A stretch of 64,000 bases of DNA, taken from NCBI RefSeq assembly GCF_029360705.1, contig NZ_JARKMX010000002.1, forward strand, positions 496,001 to 560,000, given 5' to 3'. The notes beneath the pieces were generated by a model, which was not told the DNA's origin, searched no databases, and worked only from the letters and a program-made list of their open reading frames with translations. Shown here piece by piece: positions 27,436-35,747 of the stretch (position 1 is its first letter; each line of letters starts with the position of its first letter). The position numbers and the translations under genes were made by a program. The DNA is from Paraflavitalea pollutisoli. GTDB lineage: Bacteria; Bacteroidota; Bacteroidia; Chitinophagales; Chitinophagaceae.

Positions 27436-30400
27436 ATGAGACCATTTGTACTATCCTTGTGCAGGGGATTATTATGCGCCACCATGCCATTCGCCTCTAT
27501 TGCACAACAAGGAACCTCCACGACATCGCTGCTTCAATCGAAACAATCCAGCTTTTCTTTACCGTCCAACGTATCTTCCAGCTGGTACGAGCGAGCCACA
27601 GCGCATTTACAGGAAAGAGAATTTTTTATGAAGCCGTCTGAAGGGGCGAGCTTTGGAGCAGCCAACCGGAACAACCAGTTGGCTTATTATTTTACCCCCA
27701 ATGGTTACCATGTAAAACCGCTACTAACGGATCAACAACCTGCAGCCACCTGGGAAGTGGCTTTCGACATTGCAGGTATTGGACGTGGACAGGCTCTAAA
27801 GGCCCCACAGGCGCCCAAGGCCCTTGTTCATAACCAAAACGAGGTCATTTATCACTACGAAGGTTTCTCAGCCCAATACATCAATGACGCCCGCGGTATG
27901 CGGCAGAACTTCATCGTGCAGCAAAAGCCGGCCGGCGACGGCTCGCTGCGCGTACAGCTAGCCATCAGTGGCGACCTGGCTGCCTCCATTACCGGGCCCG
28001 ACCGGATCGTGCTGCGTGATCCTGCTAATGGATCATCTGACAGGCTGGTGTATGACCAACTGCGTGCCTGGGACGCCAATAACCAACCGGTGGCAGTTCG
28101 ATTCGTGGATGAAGGCGATGGCAAGATCGCTATTGAAGCGGATGATGACCAAGCCACCTATCCCCTCACGATCGATCCGCTGAACCACACGCCCAACTGG
28201 ACTGATAACGGCACAGGGCTTTTGTTTGCCGCGGTCAGCGACCTTACGGTTCCGCTGTTGTTTGGCTATACCGTGAGCGGCGTCGGTGACGTCAACAATG
28301 ATGGTTTTGATGATATCGTCATTGGAGCGCCGGCTTATGTCAACATCATCAATGTAGCAGGCGGCACTTTTACGGCGGCATCTGTCGGTGCGGCCTTTTT
28401 GTATTATGGAAGTGGCGGTGGACCTGCTGCTACCCCTACCGAGGTGTTACAATCTACCACGCAGATAGGCGCACTGTTTGGTTTCAGTGTATCGGCTGCC
28501 GGTGACCTGAATAACGATGGATTCGACGATATCGTGGTAGGTGCTCCAGGTGATCATGCCAATGCAGGACTGCTGGTACCCAATGCCGCGATCGGCCGAA
28601 TATATGTTTATTACGGCGGCGCTATTTTCGACGGCAATGTGAATACAGAACCCACCGTATCGATCAGCCTCAGTCTGCAGCCTTCGGATTTCCTGGGGGG
28701 CATTACCTCCGTGGCCAATCCGCTCTATGGCTTCAGCGTCAGCAGCGCCGGCAATGTAAACGGTGATGCCTATGCCGATCTGATCGTAGGTGCACCTGCC
28801 TATTTGAGACTACTTCCCTTACCCATTACACTCGGTGGCCGCGTGGATATTTACCACGGCAGTGCCACTGGCGTTTCCGCGACTCCCACACACACCATCG
28901 TGGGCAACCTCGTGGGCGGCCTGTTTGGCTATAGCGTCAGCTCCGCCGGCAATGTGAATGGCGATGCCTATTCGGATATCATCGTTGGCGCACCGGCCAG
29001 TCTCGGGTTACTAAGTGTAGGTAATGCCTATGTGTTTCATGGAGCGTCGGGAGGTATCAGTGCGACTACGGTTTCCGGCGCCAATATTGCCCTTACTGCA
29101 CCTGCCAGCGGCTTGCTAACGGCGACTTTATTCGGTCTCAGTGTGAGCCAAGCGGGTGATGTGAACGGCGATGGCTTTGGCGATGTGATCGTGGGAGAAC
29201 CACTTTCGCCCGATGGCCTTATCACCGACCTTTCACTGGCGGGTAAAGCACATATCTTCTATGGTAGTGCCACCGGTTTGGCACTGGCGCGCACATCTAC
29301 CCTATCGAGCCCCAGAACCCGCAGCAGCCTGGTATCAGCAATACTTGGTGTTACGGGCAATCTGCTGTTTGGCTTTAGCGTAGACAGCGCCGGCGACGTC
29401 AACTGTGACGGCATCAACGACCTGATCATTGGTGAACCAGGCAGCACCGCGCTGGGAGTCGGTGTTAGTATCCCCAACCTGGTTACAGCCAGCGTACTTT
29501 CGGGCAAGGTCTATATTTACTATGGCCGTGCGGGTACAGGTCCTATAAACTATCCCTCTTATTTAATACAAGAATCCGCCTCTACCACGCTGTCTGCGGC
29601 CAACCTGTTGGGCGCCAGTGTAAGCTCCGCCGGCGACGTCAATGGCGACGGCACTGCCGATGTGATCATCGGTGCGCCCAACGGAACACTCAACCTCGGC
29701 GGCACACTTACAGGTATCGTCGGCAGTACGCTCGGCTATATCACGACCAATAGCATAGGTAGCGCCTATAGTTATTTCGGGTGCCTGGCCAATGTAGATC
29801 TTGACTTTGACAATGATGGTGTACCGGATGCCATTGACCTGGATGACGACAATGATGGCACACCCGATATGTCGGAATATCCCGGCATGGCGATGACGGC
29901 CGATCCTTCGGCCGATAACGATGGGGATGGCGTACCCAACTACAGGGATGCAGACTATGCCCCCTGCGGCGGCCTTAATGCCAATGGTATCTGTATTGCG
30001 TTTGATAAAGATGGCGATGGCGTACCCAACCACTTCGATATCGATGGTGACAATGACGGCATACCCGATGTGATCGAAGCAGGTGGTGTAGATACCAATG
30101 GCGACGGTATCCTTGATAATTTCTCCGACTCGGATGCGGACGGCCTCGCTACCACCATCGACATTACGCCTACCGGTGGTATTTTAGGTTCGGGTAATGG
30201 TCTTACCGCTCCCGACTTCGACGGAGATGGCATCCCCAATAATCTCGACCTCGACAGCGATGGCGACGGTATCTCCGATCTGCGTGAAGCCGGATTGCCC
30301 GATGCCGACAACAACGGCCTGGTAGACGGCTTTGTGGATGCAGACGGAGATGGTCTGGCCAATTCGATCGACCCCAAGAACGGACATTCGGGTGCGAGTG

Positions 30401-31509
30401 ACCCGGCTGGTCCCGGTACTGCTTCTACACAGACACCTGCCGACACGGACGCCAATGGCCGGTACAATGGTAGTCCTACTACAGACAATACCGACTCCGA
30501 CGCGCGATACAATTTCCTCGATGCGGATTCGGACAACGATGGTATTACCGACAATGTGGAAGCACAATCGACGACTCTCTATGTGCTGCCGATTACCGCA
30601 GATACAGACCTCGACGGCCTGGCCAATGTGTATGAAGGCACCACCGGAGGTGGCATCACCCCCAACGACCAGGACAGTGATGGCACACCCGACTACCTGG
30701 ATACCGATAGTGACAACGATGGCATGTCGGATATGATCGAGGGGCATGACTATAACCTCGACGGCGTCAATAACGACAACGTGGTGCTGGCCAATGTGGA
30801 TACAGATGGCGACGGCATCGACGATAATTTTGACCTGGCAACGGGCCCCAACGTCACCACCGCCGGTATGGGTACTCCTATTGTACCTGGCTCCCGTGGT
30901 CCCTTACAGGCTCGCGTGGCCTTCACGGAGCGTGACTGGCGCAATACGCTGGTTCAATTGCCCGTTATCCTGGCTTCTTTCACAGGCAGGCTGGCAGACG
31001 GCACGGTAGTGCTTGACTGGTCTACCGCCTCCGAGCAAAATGCTTCGCATTTCGAGGTATTGCGTAGTGGCGATGGCGCCAGCTTCGAGCCTATTGGCAA
31101 GGTGGCAGCCCAGGGCAACAGCAATCAGGTAGTCAATTATAGCTTTACGGATCACCAACCACTGGCGGGTATGAACTATTACCGCCTGCGGATGGTAGAC
31201 ATCGATCAACGCGCGACGCTTTCCAAGATCGTGCTGATCCGGCAGGATAGGGCTGGCCGTAGTATTACGGTGGCTCCCAATCCCGTTCGCGACCAGGTGC
31301 AGATCGTCTGGAACCGTATGCCTGCCGGAGAATACAAGGTAGAACTGGTGAACAGCCACGGGCAATTGGTGAAAACCATGCGAGCGGTCGTCAACAGCAC
31401 TAAACAGGTGATGGTGATACCGCGTGAAGCCGGCTGGTTGAAAGGCAATTATGTGCTGCGGTTTACCACGGCTAAAGAAAGACAGGTGATCAAAATAGTT
31501 TTGGAATAA
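27436..31509 (+). CDS. Large T9SS-exported surface protein with FG-GAP propeller and TSP3-type calcium repeats
   Basis: A 1357-residue secreted protein. The start is the ATG of MRPFVLSLCRG (27436), a signal peptide ending near IAQQG. Residues about 30-250 are an N-terminal module of unknown type. Seven FG-GAP repeats follow (about 265-760), each with a core like GDVNGDGxxDxIVGAP, which should fold as an integrin-alpha-like beta-propeller. About 780-1160 is rich in DxDxDGxxD loops (for example DGDGVPN and DSDNDGITD), matching thrombospondin type 3 calcium sites. The last about 75 residues (VAPNPVRDQVQIVW...KIVLE) are a type A T9SS sorting domain. A likely cell-surface adhesin; ligand unknown. 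A terminator follows. Confidence 0.88.
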   Translation: MRPFVLSLCRGLLCATMPFASIAQQGTSTTSLLQSKQSSFSLPSNVSSSWYERATAHLQEREFFMKPSEGASFGAANRNNQLAYYFTPNGYHVKPLLTDQQPAATWEVAFDIAGIGRGQALKAPQAPKALVHNQNEVIYHYEGFSAQYINDARGMRQNFIVQQKPAGDGSLRVQLAISGDLAASITGPDRIVLRDPANGSSDRLVYDQLRAWDANNQPVAVRFVDEGDGKIAIEADDDQATYPLTIDPLNHTPNWTDNGTGLLFAAVSDLTVPLLFGYTVSGVGDVNNDGFDDIVIGAPAYVNIINVAGGTFTAASVGAAFLYYGSGGGPAATPTEVLQSTTQIGALFGFSVSAAGDLNNDGFDDIVVGAPGDHANAGLLVPNAAIGRIYVYYGGAIFDGNVNTEPTVSISLSLQPSDFLGGITSVANPLYGFSVSSAGNVNGDAYADLIVGAPAYLRLLPLPITLGGRVDIYHGSATGVSATPTHTIVGNLVGGLFGYSVSSAGNVNGDAYSDIIVGAPASLGLLSVGNAYVFHGASGGISATTVSGANIALTAPASGLLTATLFGLSVSQAGDVNGDGFGDVIVGEPLSPDGLITDLSLAGKAHIFYGSATGLALARTSTLSSPRTRSSLVSAILGVTGNLLFGFSVDSAGDVNCDGINDLIIGEPGSTALGVGVSIPNLVTASVLSGKVYIYYGRAGTGPINYPSYLIQESASTTLSAANLLGASVSSAGDVNGDGTADVIIGAPNGTLNLGGTLTGIVGSTLGYITTNSIGSAYSYFGCLANVDLDFDNDGVPDAIDLDDDNDGTPDMSEYPGMAMTADPSADNDGDGVPNYRDADYAPCGGLNANGICIAFDKDGDGVPNHFDIDGDNDGIPDVIEAGGVDTNGDGILDNFSDSDADGLATTIDITPTGGILGSGNGLTAPDFDGDGIPNNLDLDSDGDGISDLREAGLPDADNNGLVDGFVDADGDGLANSIDPKNGHSGASDPAGPGTASTQTPADTDANGRYNGSPTTDNTDSDARYNFLDADSDNDGITDNVEAQSTTLYVLPITADTDLDGLANVYEGTTGGGITPNDQDSDGTPDYLDTDSDNDGMSDMIEGHDYNLDGVNNDNVVLANVDTDGDGIDDNFDLATGPNVTTAGMGTPIVPGSRGPLQARVAFTERDWRNTLVQLPVILASFTGRLADGTVVLDWSTASEQNASHFEVLRSGDGASFEPIGKVAAQGNSNQVVNYSFTDHQPLAGMNYYRLRMVDIDQRATLSKIVLIRQDRAGRSITVAPNPVRDQVQIVWNRMPAGEYKVELVNSHGQLVKTMRAVVNSTKQVMVIPREAGWLKGNYVLRFTTAKERQVIKIVLE

Positions 31510-31516
31510 GGACAGG

Positions 31517-31550
31517 CCCACCCGGCTATCGGCCGGGTGGGTATCATTTT
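31517..31550 (+). terminator. Terminator after the FG-GAP protein gene
   Basis: 9-bp stem CCCACCCGG (31517-31525)/CCGGGTGGG (31533-31541), followed by TATCATTTTT. It lies 7 bases past the stop codon. Confidence 0.88.
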
Positions 31551-31561
31551 TACGATCTGTT

Positions 31562-31634
31562 AATCCGGATTACCGGTTACTGCATTCAGCAACTCTCCAC
31601 TTGCTGCAAAGCACGCAAACCGGTAATCCGGATT
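31562..31634. repeat. 17-bp perfect inverted repeat with structured loop
   Basis: Arms AATCCGGATTACCGGTT (31562-31578) and AACCGGTAATCCGGATT (31618-31634) are perfect complements. Each arm contains the palindromes TCCGGA and ACCGGT. The 39-base loop holds a further stem, CAGCAA/TTGCTG. TTTTGTTATT follows on the plus strand. It could be a second terminator, an attenuator leader or a small mobile palindrome. Confidence 0.65.
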
Positions 31635-31680
31635 TTTGTTATTAGTAAGTACACCCATTTCCCGGGCTCGATATATTTCA

Positions 31681-31702
31681 TTTTAATTTACTTTTAATGT
31701 GA
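31681..31702 (+). promoter_or_regulatory. Two 11-bp direct repeats upstream of the response regulator gene
   Basis: TTTTAATTTAC (31681-31691) and TTTTAATGTGA (31692-31702), in tandem 71 bases upstream of the response-regulator start. The same TTTTAAT core and 11-bp period recur at 33857-33900, so this is a likely autoregulatory site. Confidence 0.6.
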
Positions 31703-31772
31703 TATTTACAAGTGGTTCCCGGTAGATGGGCATTATTTCAGACTTTTGTCAACACAATCATCTACTTACGTT

Positions 31773-32462
31773 ATGGAAGAAGTTAAAATCTTATTGGTAG
31801 AGGATGAGAAAAAGATTGCCGAGGCGCTGAAGAAAGGTCTGATGGAGCAACAGTACCACGTAGAAGTGGCATACGACGGCCTCATCGGGAAGAAAATGAT
31901 CGAGACCTATTCTTTCGACCTTGTCATTCTCGACATCAACCTGCCAGGCATGAATGGATATGAACTTTGCAAGGAGATCCGTAAGCGGGATGAGCGTATT
32001 CCGGTGGTCATGCTGACTGCCCTGAGTGCTACCGAAGACAAGATCGAAGGTTTCGACGCGGGTGCGGATGACTATATTGTGAAACCTTTCGACTTCAAGG
32101 AGTTGCTGGTTCGCATCCGGGCCCTGCTGAAGAGGATCTACCAGAATGTGCCCAGCGGCAATATGCTGAAGGTGGCCGACCTGGTGATGAACCTGGACAG
32201 CAAGGAGGTAACCCGTGCGGAAAAGCCGATCTCCCTGACTGCCAAAGAATTTCAGCTACTGGAGTTCCTCGTGCGCAACAAGAATCGGGTGGTTTCCCGG
32301 GCCGATATCGCGTTAAATGTATGGGATATCGACTTCGACACCAAGACCAACGTAATCGATGTCTACGTGAACTTCCTTCGCAAAAAACTGGATAAGGACT
32401 TTGACTCCAAGCTGATCCATACGCAAGTAGGGATGGGTTATATTCTAAAAGAACAGGCGTAG
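31773..32462 (+). CDS. OmpR/PhoB-family response regulator
   Basis: A 229-residue two-component response regulator. The start chosen is the ATG of MEEVKILLVEDEKK (31773). The receiver domain shows the acidic pair EDE, the phospho-acceptor Asp in FDLVILDINLPGMNG (about 52), the Thr in VVMLTALS and the Lys in YIVKPFDFKE (about 103). The C-terminal winged helix (about 130-226) has LTAKEFQLLEFLVRN and TNVIDVYVNFLRKKLD. The kinase gene begins directly after its stop codon. Tandem 11-bp repeats before this gene and after the kinase gene are candidate binding sites. Confidence 0.95.
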   Translation: MEEVKILLVEDEKKIAEALKKGLMEQQYHVEVAYDGLIGKKMIETYSFDLVILDINLPGMNGYELCKEIRKRDERIPVVMLTALSATEDKIEGFDAGADDYIVKPFDFKELLVRIRALLKRIYQNVPSGNMLKVADLVMNLDSKEVTRAEKPISLTAKEFQLLEFLVRNKNRVVSRADIALNVWDIDFDTKTNVIDVYVNFLRKKLDKDFDSKLIHTQVGMGYILKEQA

Positions 32463-33851
32463 GTGAAGATCAAATTCAAAATAACTGCTCTCTTTACCCT
32501 GCTTGTTACGGCTATCCTGCTATTGCTCAGCTTTTCCATCTATTACTTTACTTCGCTGGAACGGCTGCAGGCTTTTAAACAACGGTTGAAGGGCCGCGCC
32601 AACAACAATGCGCAGCTGTACACCTATTTTGGCGACAGCAGCACCACGATGTTGCGCCGTTTCGATTCGGGATCTACCAATACCCTGCAGGCAAAAAGTG
32701 TGGTGATCTATAATTATCTGAATCAACCTGTTTACGAATTCAACGCAGGTAGTGAGGCCACTCCCCCCACCAACTTACTGATGCTGGAAAAGGCCCGTCT
32801 CAATGGAGAGGCTTACTATATGGTGGATAACCGCGACGTGATCGCCTTTCACCATACAGACTCGCTGAACCGGATCGTGGTGGTGGTTGCCGGTTATGAT
32901 TCCGACGGCTGGAACCGCCTTTCGCAGCTGCGGAAGCTGCTGATCATCAGCTTGCTGATCGGCATTGCGGCTGCAGCGATCGTCGGGTTTCTTTTTTCGC
33001 GCCAATTGCTGACCCCGCTCACCCTGATGATCAAGGAAGTGAATGATATTTCTTCCCAAAACCTGTCGCACCGCATCGAAGCCGGTAGTGGTCATGATGA
33101 ACTGCATCAACTGGCTACCACGTTCAATGAACTGCTCAACCGGTTACAGGAATCCTTTATTGTACAGCGGCGCTTCATTTCCAATGCTTCGCACGAATTA
33201 TCGACGCCGCTAACTTCCGTATCGAGCCAACTGGAAGTAACGCTGCAGAAAGACAGGAGTACGGAAGAGTACCAGCAGGTGCTGCATTCTGTGTATGAAG
33301 ATGTACAACAGATGCGACAACTTACCAAGAGTCTGCTCGAGATCACCAAAACCGGCACACAGGGAACGATCGAACTCAATGAGGTACGGATCGATGAGGT
33401 GTTGTTTAAGGTCATGAGCGATGTGCGTAAGATCAGTGCGCAATACCAGGTCGAACTCCAGTTTGGCGAGTTTCCGGATGACGAAAAAAGATTCCTGGTT
33501 TTCGGCAATAACGACTTGTTATACAGCTCACTGAAGAATATTGTAGAAAATGGCTGCAAGTATTCTCCGGATCATTTGTCGTGGGTGGACCTTTCTTTCT
33601 CCAATGATCAGGTAATCGTTCAGGTGAGGAACCATGGCGATGTGATTGCCGAAGAGGAAAGAGAACATATCTTTCAACCTTTCTATCGTACCAACGCGGC
33701 GACTCATATCAAGGGTTTCGGCCTGGGGCTTGCGCTGGCTAAAAGGATCATCAGCCTGCACCGTGGCAATATCACTGTTGAATCTGATGCTCAATCAGGT
33801 ACGATGTTCACTATACAACTCCCATCTGTAAAAGCGTTCTCTGCGCATTGA
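32463..33851 (+). CDS. Sensor histidine kinase (HAMP-HisKA-HATPase)
   Basis: A 462-residue inner-membrane kinase, partner of the preceding regulator. GTG start at 32463 abuts the TAG stop of that gene. Membrane helix 1 is about 7-27 and helix 2 about 158-180, enclosing a periplasmic sensor of about 130 residues with no known domain. A HAMP linker follows, then HisKA with the phospho-acceptor His in NASHELSTPLTS (about 243). The ATPase has the N box NIVENGCKYSP (about 360) and G2 box GFGLGLALAK (about 419). The G1 box, usually DxGxG, reads NHGDV, which is atypical but seen in some Bacteroidota kinases. The signal sensed is unknown. Confidence 0.94.
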   Translation: MKIKFKITALFTLLVTAILLLLSFSIYYFTSLERLQAFKQRLKGRANNNAQLYTYFGDSSTTMLRRFDSGSTNTLQAKSVVIYNYLNQPVYEFNAGSEATPPTNLLMLEKARLNGEAYYMVDNRDVIAFHHTDSLNRIVVVVAGYDSDGWNRLSQLRKLLIISLLIGIAAAAIVGFLFSRQLLTPLTLMIKEVNDISSQNLSHRIEAGSGHDELHQLATTFNELLNRLQESFIVQRRFISNASHELSTPLTSVSSQLEVTLQKDRSTEEYQQVLHSVYEDVQQMRQLTKSLLEITKTGTQGTIELNEVRIDEVLFKVMSDVRKISAQYQVELQFGEFPDDEKRFLVFGNNDLLYSSLKNIVENGCKYSPDHLSWVDLSFSNDQVIVQVRNHGDVIAEEEREHIFQPFYRTNAATHIKGFGLGLALAKRIISLHRGNITVESDAQSGTMFTIQLPSVKAFSAH

Positions 33852-33856
33852 GGCTT

Positions 33857-33900
33857 AATTAATTGCCTTTTAATGCACGTTTAATCGACGTTTAACGGCA
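33857..33900 (+). promoter_or_regulatory. Four 11-bp direct repeats downstream of the kinase gene
   Basis: Units begin at 33857, 33868, 33879 and 33890, with TTAAT, TTAAT, TTAAT and TTAAC in the same phase. They start 6 bases after the kinase stop and lie just upstream of a small membrane-protein gene (33933). This matches OmpR/PhoB-type tandem half-sites. Confidence 0.7.
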
Positions 33901-33932
33901 ATGAGCCATATTTGAATACTCATCATTCAGGT

Positions 33933-34178
33933 ATGTACAATCAGTTGTTTTCTCGTTGGATCCCGTTGCTTTGCCTGTTGCTGGTCGTGGTTGCCGGGGT
34001 GAGCCTGGGGCAGAAGAACTCGCATCTTGTTCACAAGAACAATGCGTTGGTGCTTCAGAATGATTCTATTCTATCGGTTAACCTCCAACTTTCGAAAGAG
34101 CTCTCCAAGCTTCAATCGACCCTCGACAGTGTACGTATGAATAGTGCCTCTGCCAGCCGGCTGCGACTTCCTGACTGA
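33933..34178 (+). CDS. Small membrane-anchored coiled-coil protein
   Basis: An 81-residue protein of no recognised family. The start chosen is the ATG of MYNQLFSRWIP (33933). Residues about 9-27 (PLLCLLLVVVAGVSLG) form one membrane helix or uncleaved signal; the remaining about 54 residues are helical with heptad-like leucines and valines (LHKNNALVLQND region, then LQLSKELSKLQSTLDSV). The gene lies 32 bases after the 11-bp repeat array, so it is likely a target of the adjacent two-component system. A role as a sensor accessory is possible but unproven. Confidence 0.65.
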   Translation: MYNQLFSRWIPLLCLLLVVVAGVSLGQKNSHLVHKNNALVLQNDSILSVNLQLSKELSKLQSTLDSVRMNSASASRLRLPD

Positions 34179-34573
34179 TCAGGACGATGATATTTCGTTT
34201 AGCTATTATCCGTACTCTATAGCAGGAAGCCATTTGGCAACTATCGCTTCCAGGTAATTAATGACCCCGGCGTTGCCGGGGTCTTGTTTTTTGGGGGCAG
34301 GTGTGTGAACCCGTCCTGTGGCCCGTGTATTTTTAATGTAAAAATTTGTGCTTATTCTTCCGGAATGTGAAAACTGTTCGTAACTTATGCAACGCAAAGG
34401 CATTTACTTTCTGCCCGGAAATAACTTCTAAGAAACAGCCTCATCGATTGCCCGCCCGCTTTGTTTTATCAGCCCGTTTTAATCAGATCCCCGCGTCCCT
34501 AACCTTATGAAAGCGTTGCCCGGTACCCTTGGGTGTCCAACATCTATCCTGTCACTTTCAAAAAGGAGAAGCT
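34179..34573. other. Gene-free region, 395 bp
   Basis: No convincing gene. A short GC-rich hairpin (CCCCGGCGTTGCCGGGG, about 34263-34279) followed by TCTTGTTTTTT lies 85 bases after the small membrane-protein gene and is a probable terminator on the plus strand. Confidence 0.6.
34263..34291 (+). terminator. Terminator after the small membrane-protein gene
   Basis: Stem CCCCGGC/GCCGGGG around GTT-type loop near 34263-34279, followed by TCTTGTTTTTT on the plus strand. Confidence 0.75.
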
Positions 34574-34870
34574 ATGAAACCGCATCAATCGCCGTACATC
34601 AACAAGCGGAAGAAGACAATCGAGTTCCACATTCGCAACAGCTGCGCCGGCCAGATCACGCTGGCAGGTACTTTTAACCACTGGGCCCAGGATGAATTGA
34701 AGATGCGCCTCACAAAAGACGGTGACTGGCTCATCGAGATCCCTATGCTGCCGGAGGGAAAGTATCACTACAAATTCTTCATTGATGGTAGGATGTGGAT
34801 GGAGGACATTGAGAACCAGTTGCGTGAGCCCGATGGGGTATGTGGCTGGTACAGTGTGCTCACGGTATAA
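34574..34870 (+). CDS. Small glycogen-binding (CBM48/AMPK-type) domain protein
   Basis: A 98-residue protein made almost wholly of one CBM48/isoamylase-N-like beta-sandwich. The start is MKPHQSPYINKRK at 34574, with AGGAG six to ten bases upstream. The domain core is clear: QITLAGTFNHWAQDELKM and then DGDWLIEIPMLPEGKYHYKFFIDG with the Trp and Lys positions used for alpha-glucan binding in AMPK-beta. No signal peptide is seen, so it should act in the cytoplasm, perhaps with glycogen. No enzyme is fused to it. It ends before a strong terminator. Confidence 0.85.
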   Translation: MKPHQSPYINKRKKTIEFHIRNSCAGQITLAGTFNHWAQDELKMRLTKDGDWLIEIPMLPEGKYHYKFFIDGRMWMEDIENQLREPDGVCGWYSVLTV

Positions 34871-34890
34871 CCATTAACAGTAACAACAGT

Positions 34891-34937
34891 AAGGTGTAAA
34901 GCGACAGCCAGGCAGGTTGCCACTTTACACCTTTTTT
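34891..34937. terminator. Terminator between converging genes
   Basis: Perfect 11-bp arms AAGGTGTAAAG (34891-34901) and CTTTACACCTT (34922-34932), followed by T6 on the plus strand. It serves the CBM48-like gene. Confidence 0.88.
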
Positions 34938-34952
34938 ATGTCTGCAGATCAG

Positions 34953-35645
34953 TTAGGCATTGCCGTATACATGGTAAACCGATTTGCGGAGTATGTCGCC
35001 TTTACCACTGCAAATGAACTCGAGCACATCGGCAATTTCGGAAGGCTTGACCCATTTGCTGAAATCGGCATCGGGCATATCTTTTCGGTTGGCTGGTGTG
35101 TCGATGGTACTGGGTGCTATGACCGAGACCACTACATCTTTTCCTTTGGCCGACTCGTTGAGCAGGTTGGCCAGTTGCACCAGCAGTGATTTGCTGAGCG
35201 AGTACGCGATCAGGTTTTTACCTGCTTCCGGTTGCAGGGCAGGCCGGGCACCTACCAGCACGATCCGTCCGTATCCGTTCTCCATCATGTGCTGGAACAA
35301 GGGACGCACGAGGTAATAGGCGGTTTCGAAGTTCATGGCAAACATCTTCTTCAGTGCTGCCCCATCGGTAGCTGCAATATCGCCCATGGCAAAACCTCCC
35401 ACCAACAACAGGGCACCATCGATCTGCTTATACAGACTGATCGCCTCTTTAGCAAAAAGATCACTGGCCGTTTCGTCGGAAAGGTTTACCGCATGCAATT
35501 CGAACTGCGGGTGATCATGGGCAAAACCCAGGTGACTGCCGGAATGATCGACTCCAATCACTTTATACTGTTCATCGAGGAATTTTTTAACGACTGCGGT
35601 ACCGAGGCCGCCGTTGGCGCCGGTAATAAGTATTGTTTTGGCCAT
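34953..35645 (-). CDS. Short-chain dehydrogenase/reductase (SDR)
   Basis: A 230-residue NAD(P)-dependent oxidoreductase. The start is the ATG of MAKTILITGANGG (35643-35645), right at the first beta strand. The nucleotide-binding motif is TGANGGLG, the catalytic Tyr and Lys are in YSLSK, and LLVGG matches the structural motif region. The substrate is unknown. A 22-base hairpin terminator of ilvE lies just upstream, so the SDR has its own transcript. Confidence 0.9.
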   Translation of the reverse strand: MAKTILITGANGGLGTAVVKKFLDEQYKVIGVDHSGSHLGFAHDHPQFELHAVNLSDETASDLFAKEAISLYKQIDGALLLVGGFAMGDIAATDGAALKKMFAMNFETAYYLVRPLFQHMMENGYGRIVLVGARPALQPEAGKNLIAYSLSKSLLVQLANLLNESAKGKDVVVSVIAPSTIDTPANRKDMPDADFSKWVKPSEIADVLEFICSGKGDILRKSVYHVYGNA

Positions 35646-35691
35646 GGTAGTTGGATTGTGGTACAAATGTAGGGGATGAGATTGGTAGGCA

Positions 35692-35720
35692 TAAAAAAAG
35701 CCGGCGTAAATACGCCGGCT
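35692..35720 (-). terminator. Terminator after ilvE
   Basis: Perfect 10-bp stem AGCCGGCGTA (35699-35708)/TACGCCGGCT (35711-35720) with a two-base loop, followed on the minus strand by T7. Confidence 0.92.
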
Positions 35721-35747
35721 ATAACCAACATGGACTCGTTTGATCCT

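Noticed and set aside
32463-33851. Atypical G1 box (NHGDV) taken as a dead kinase
   Set aside because: The His, N and G2 boxes are intact and similar G1 variants occur in active Bacteroidota kinases.
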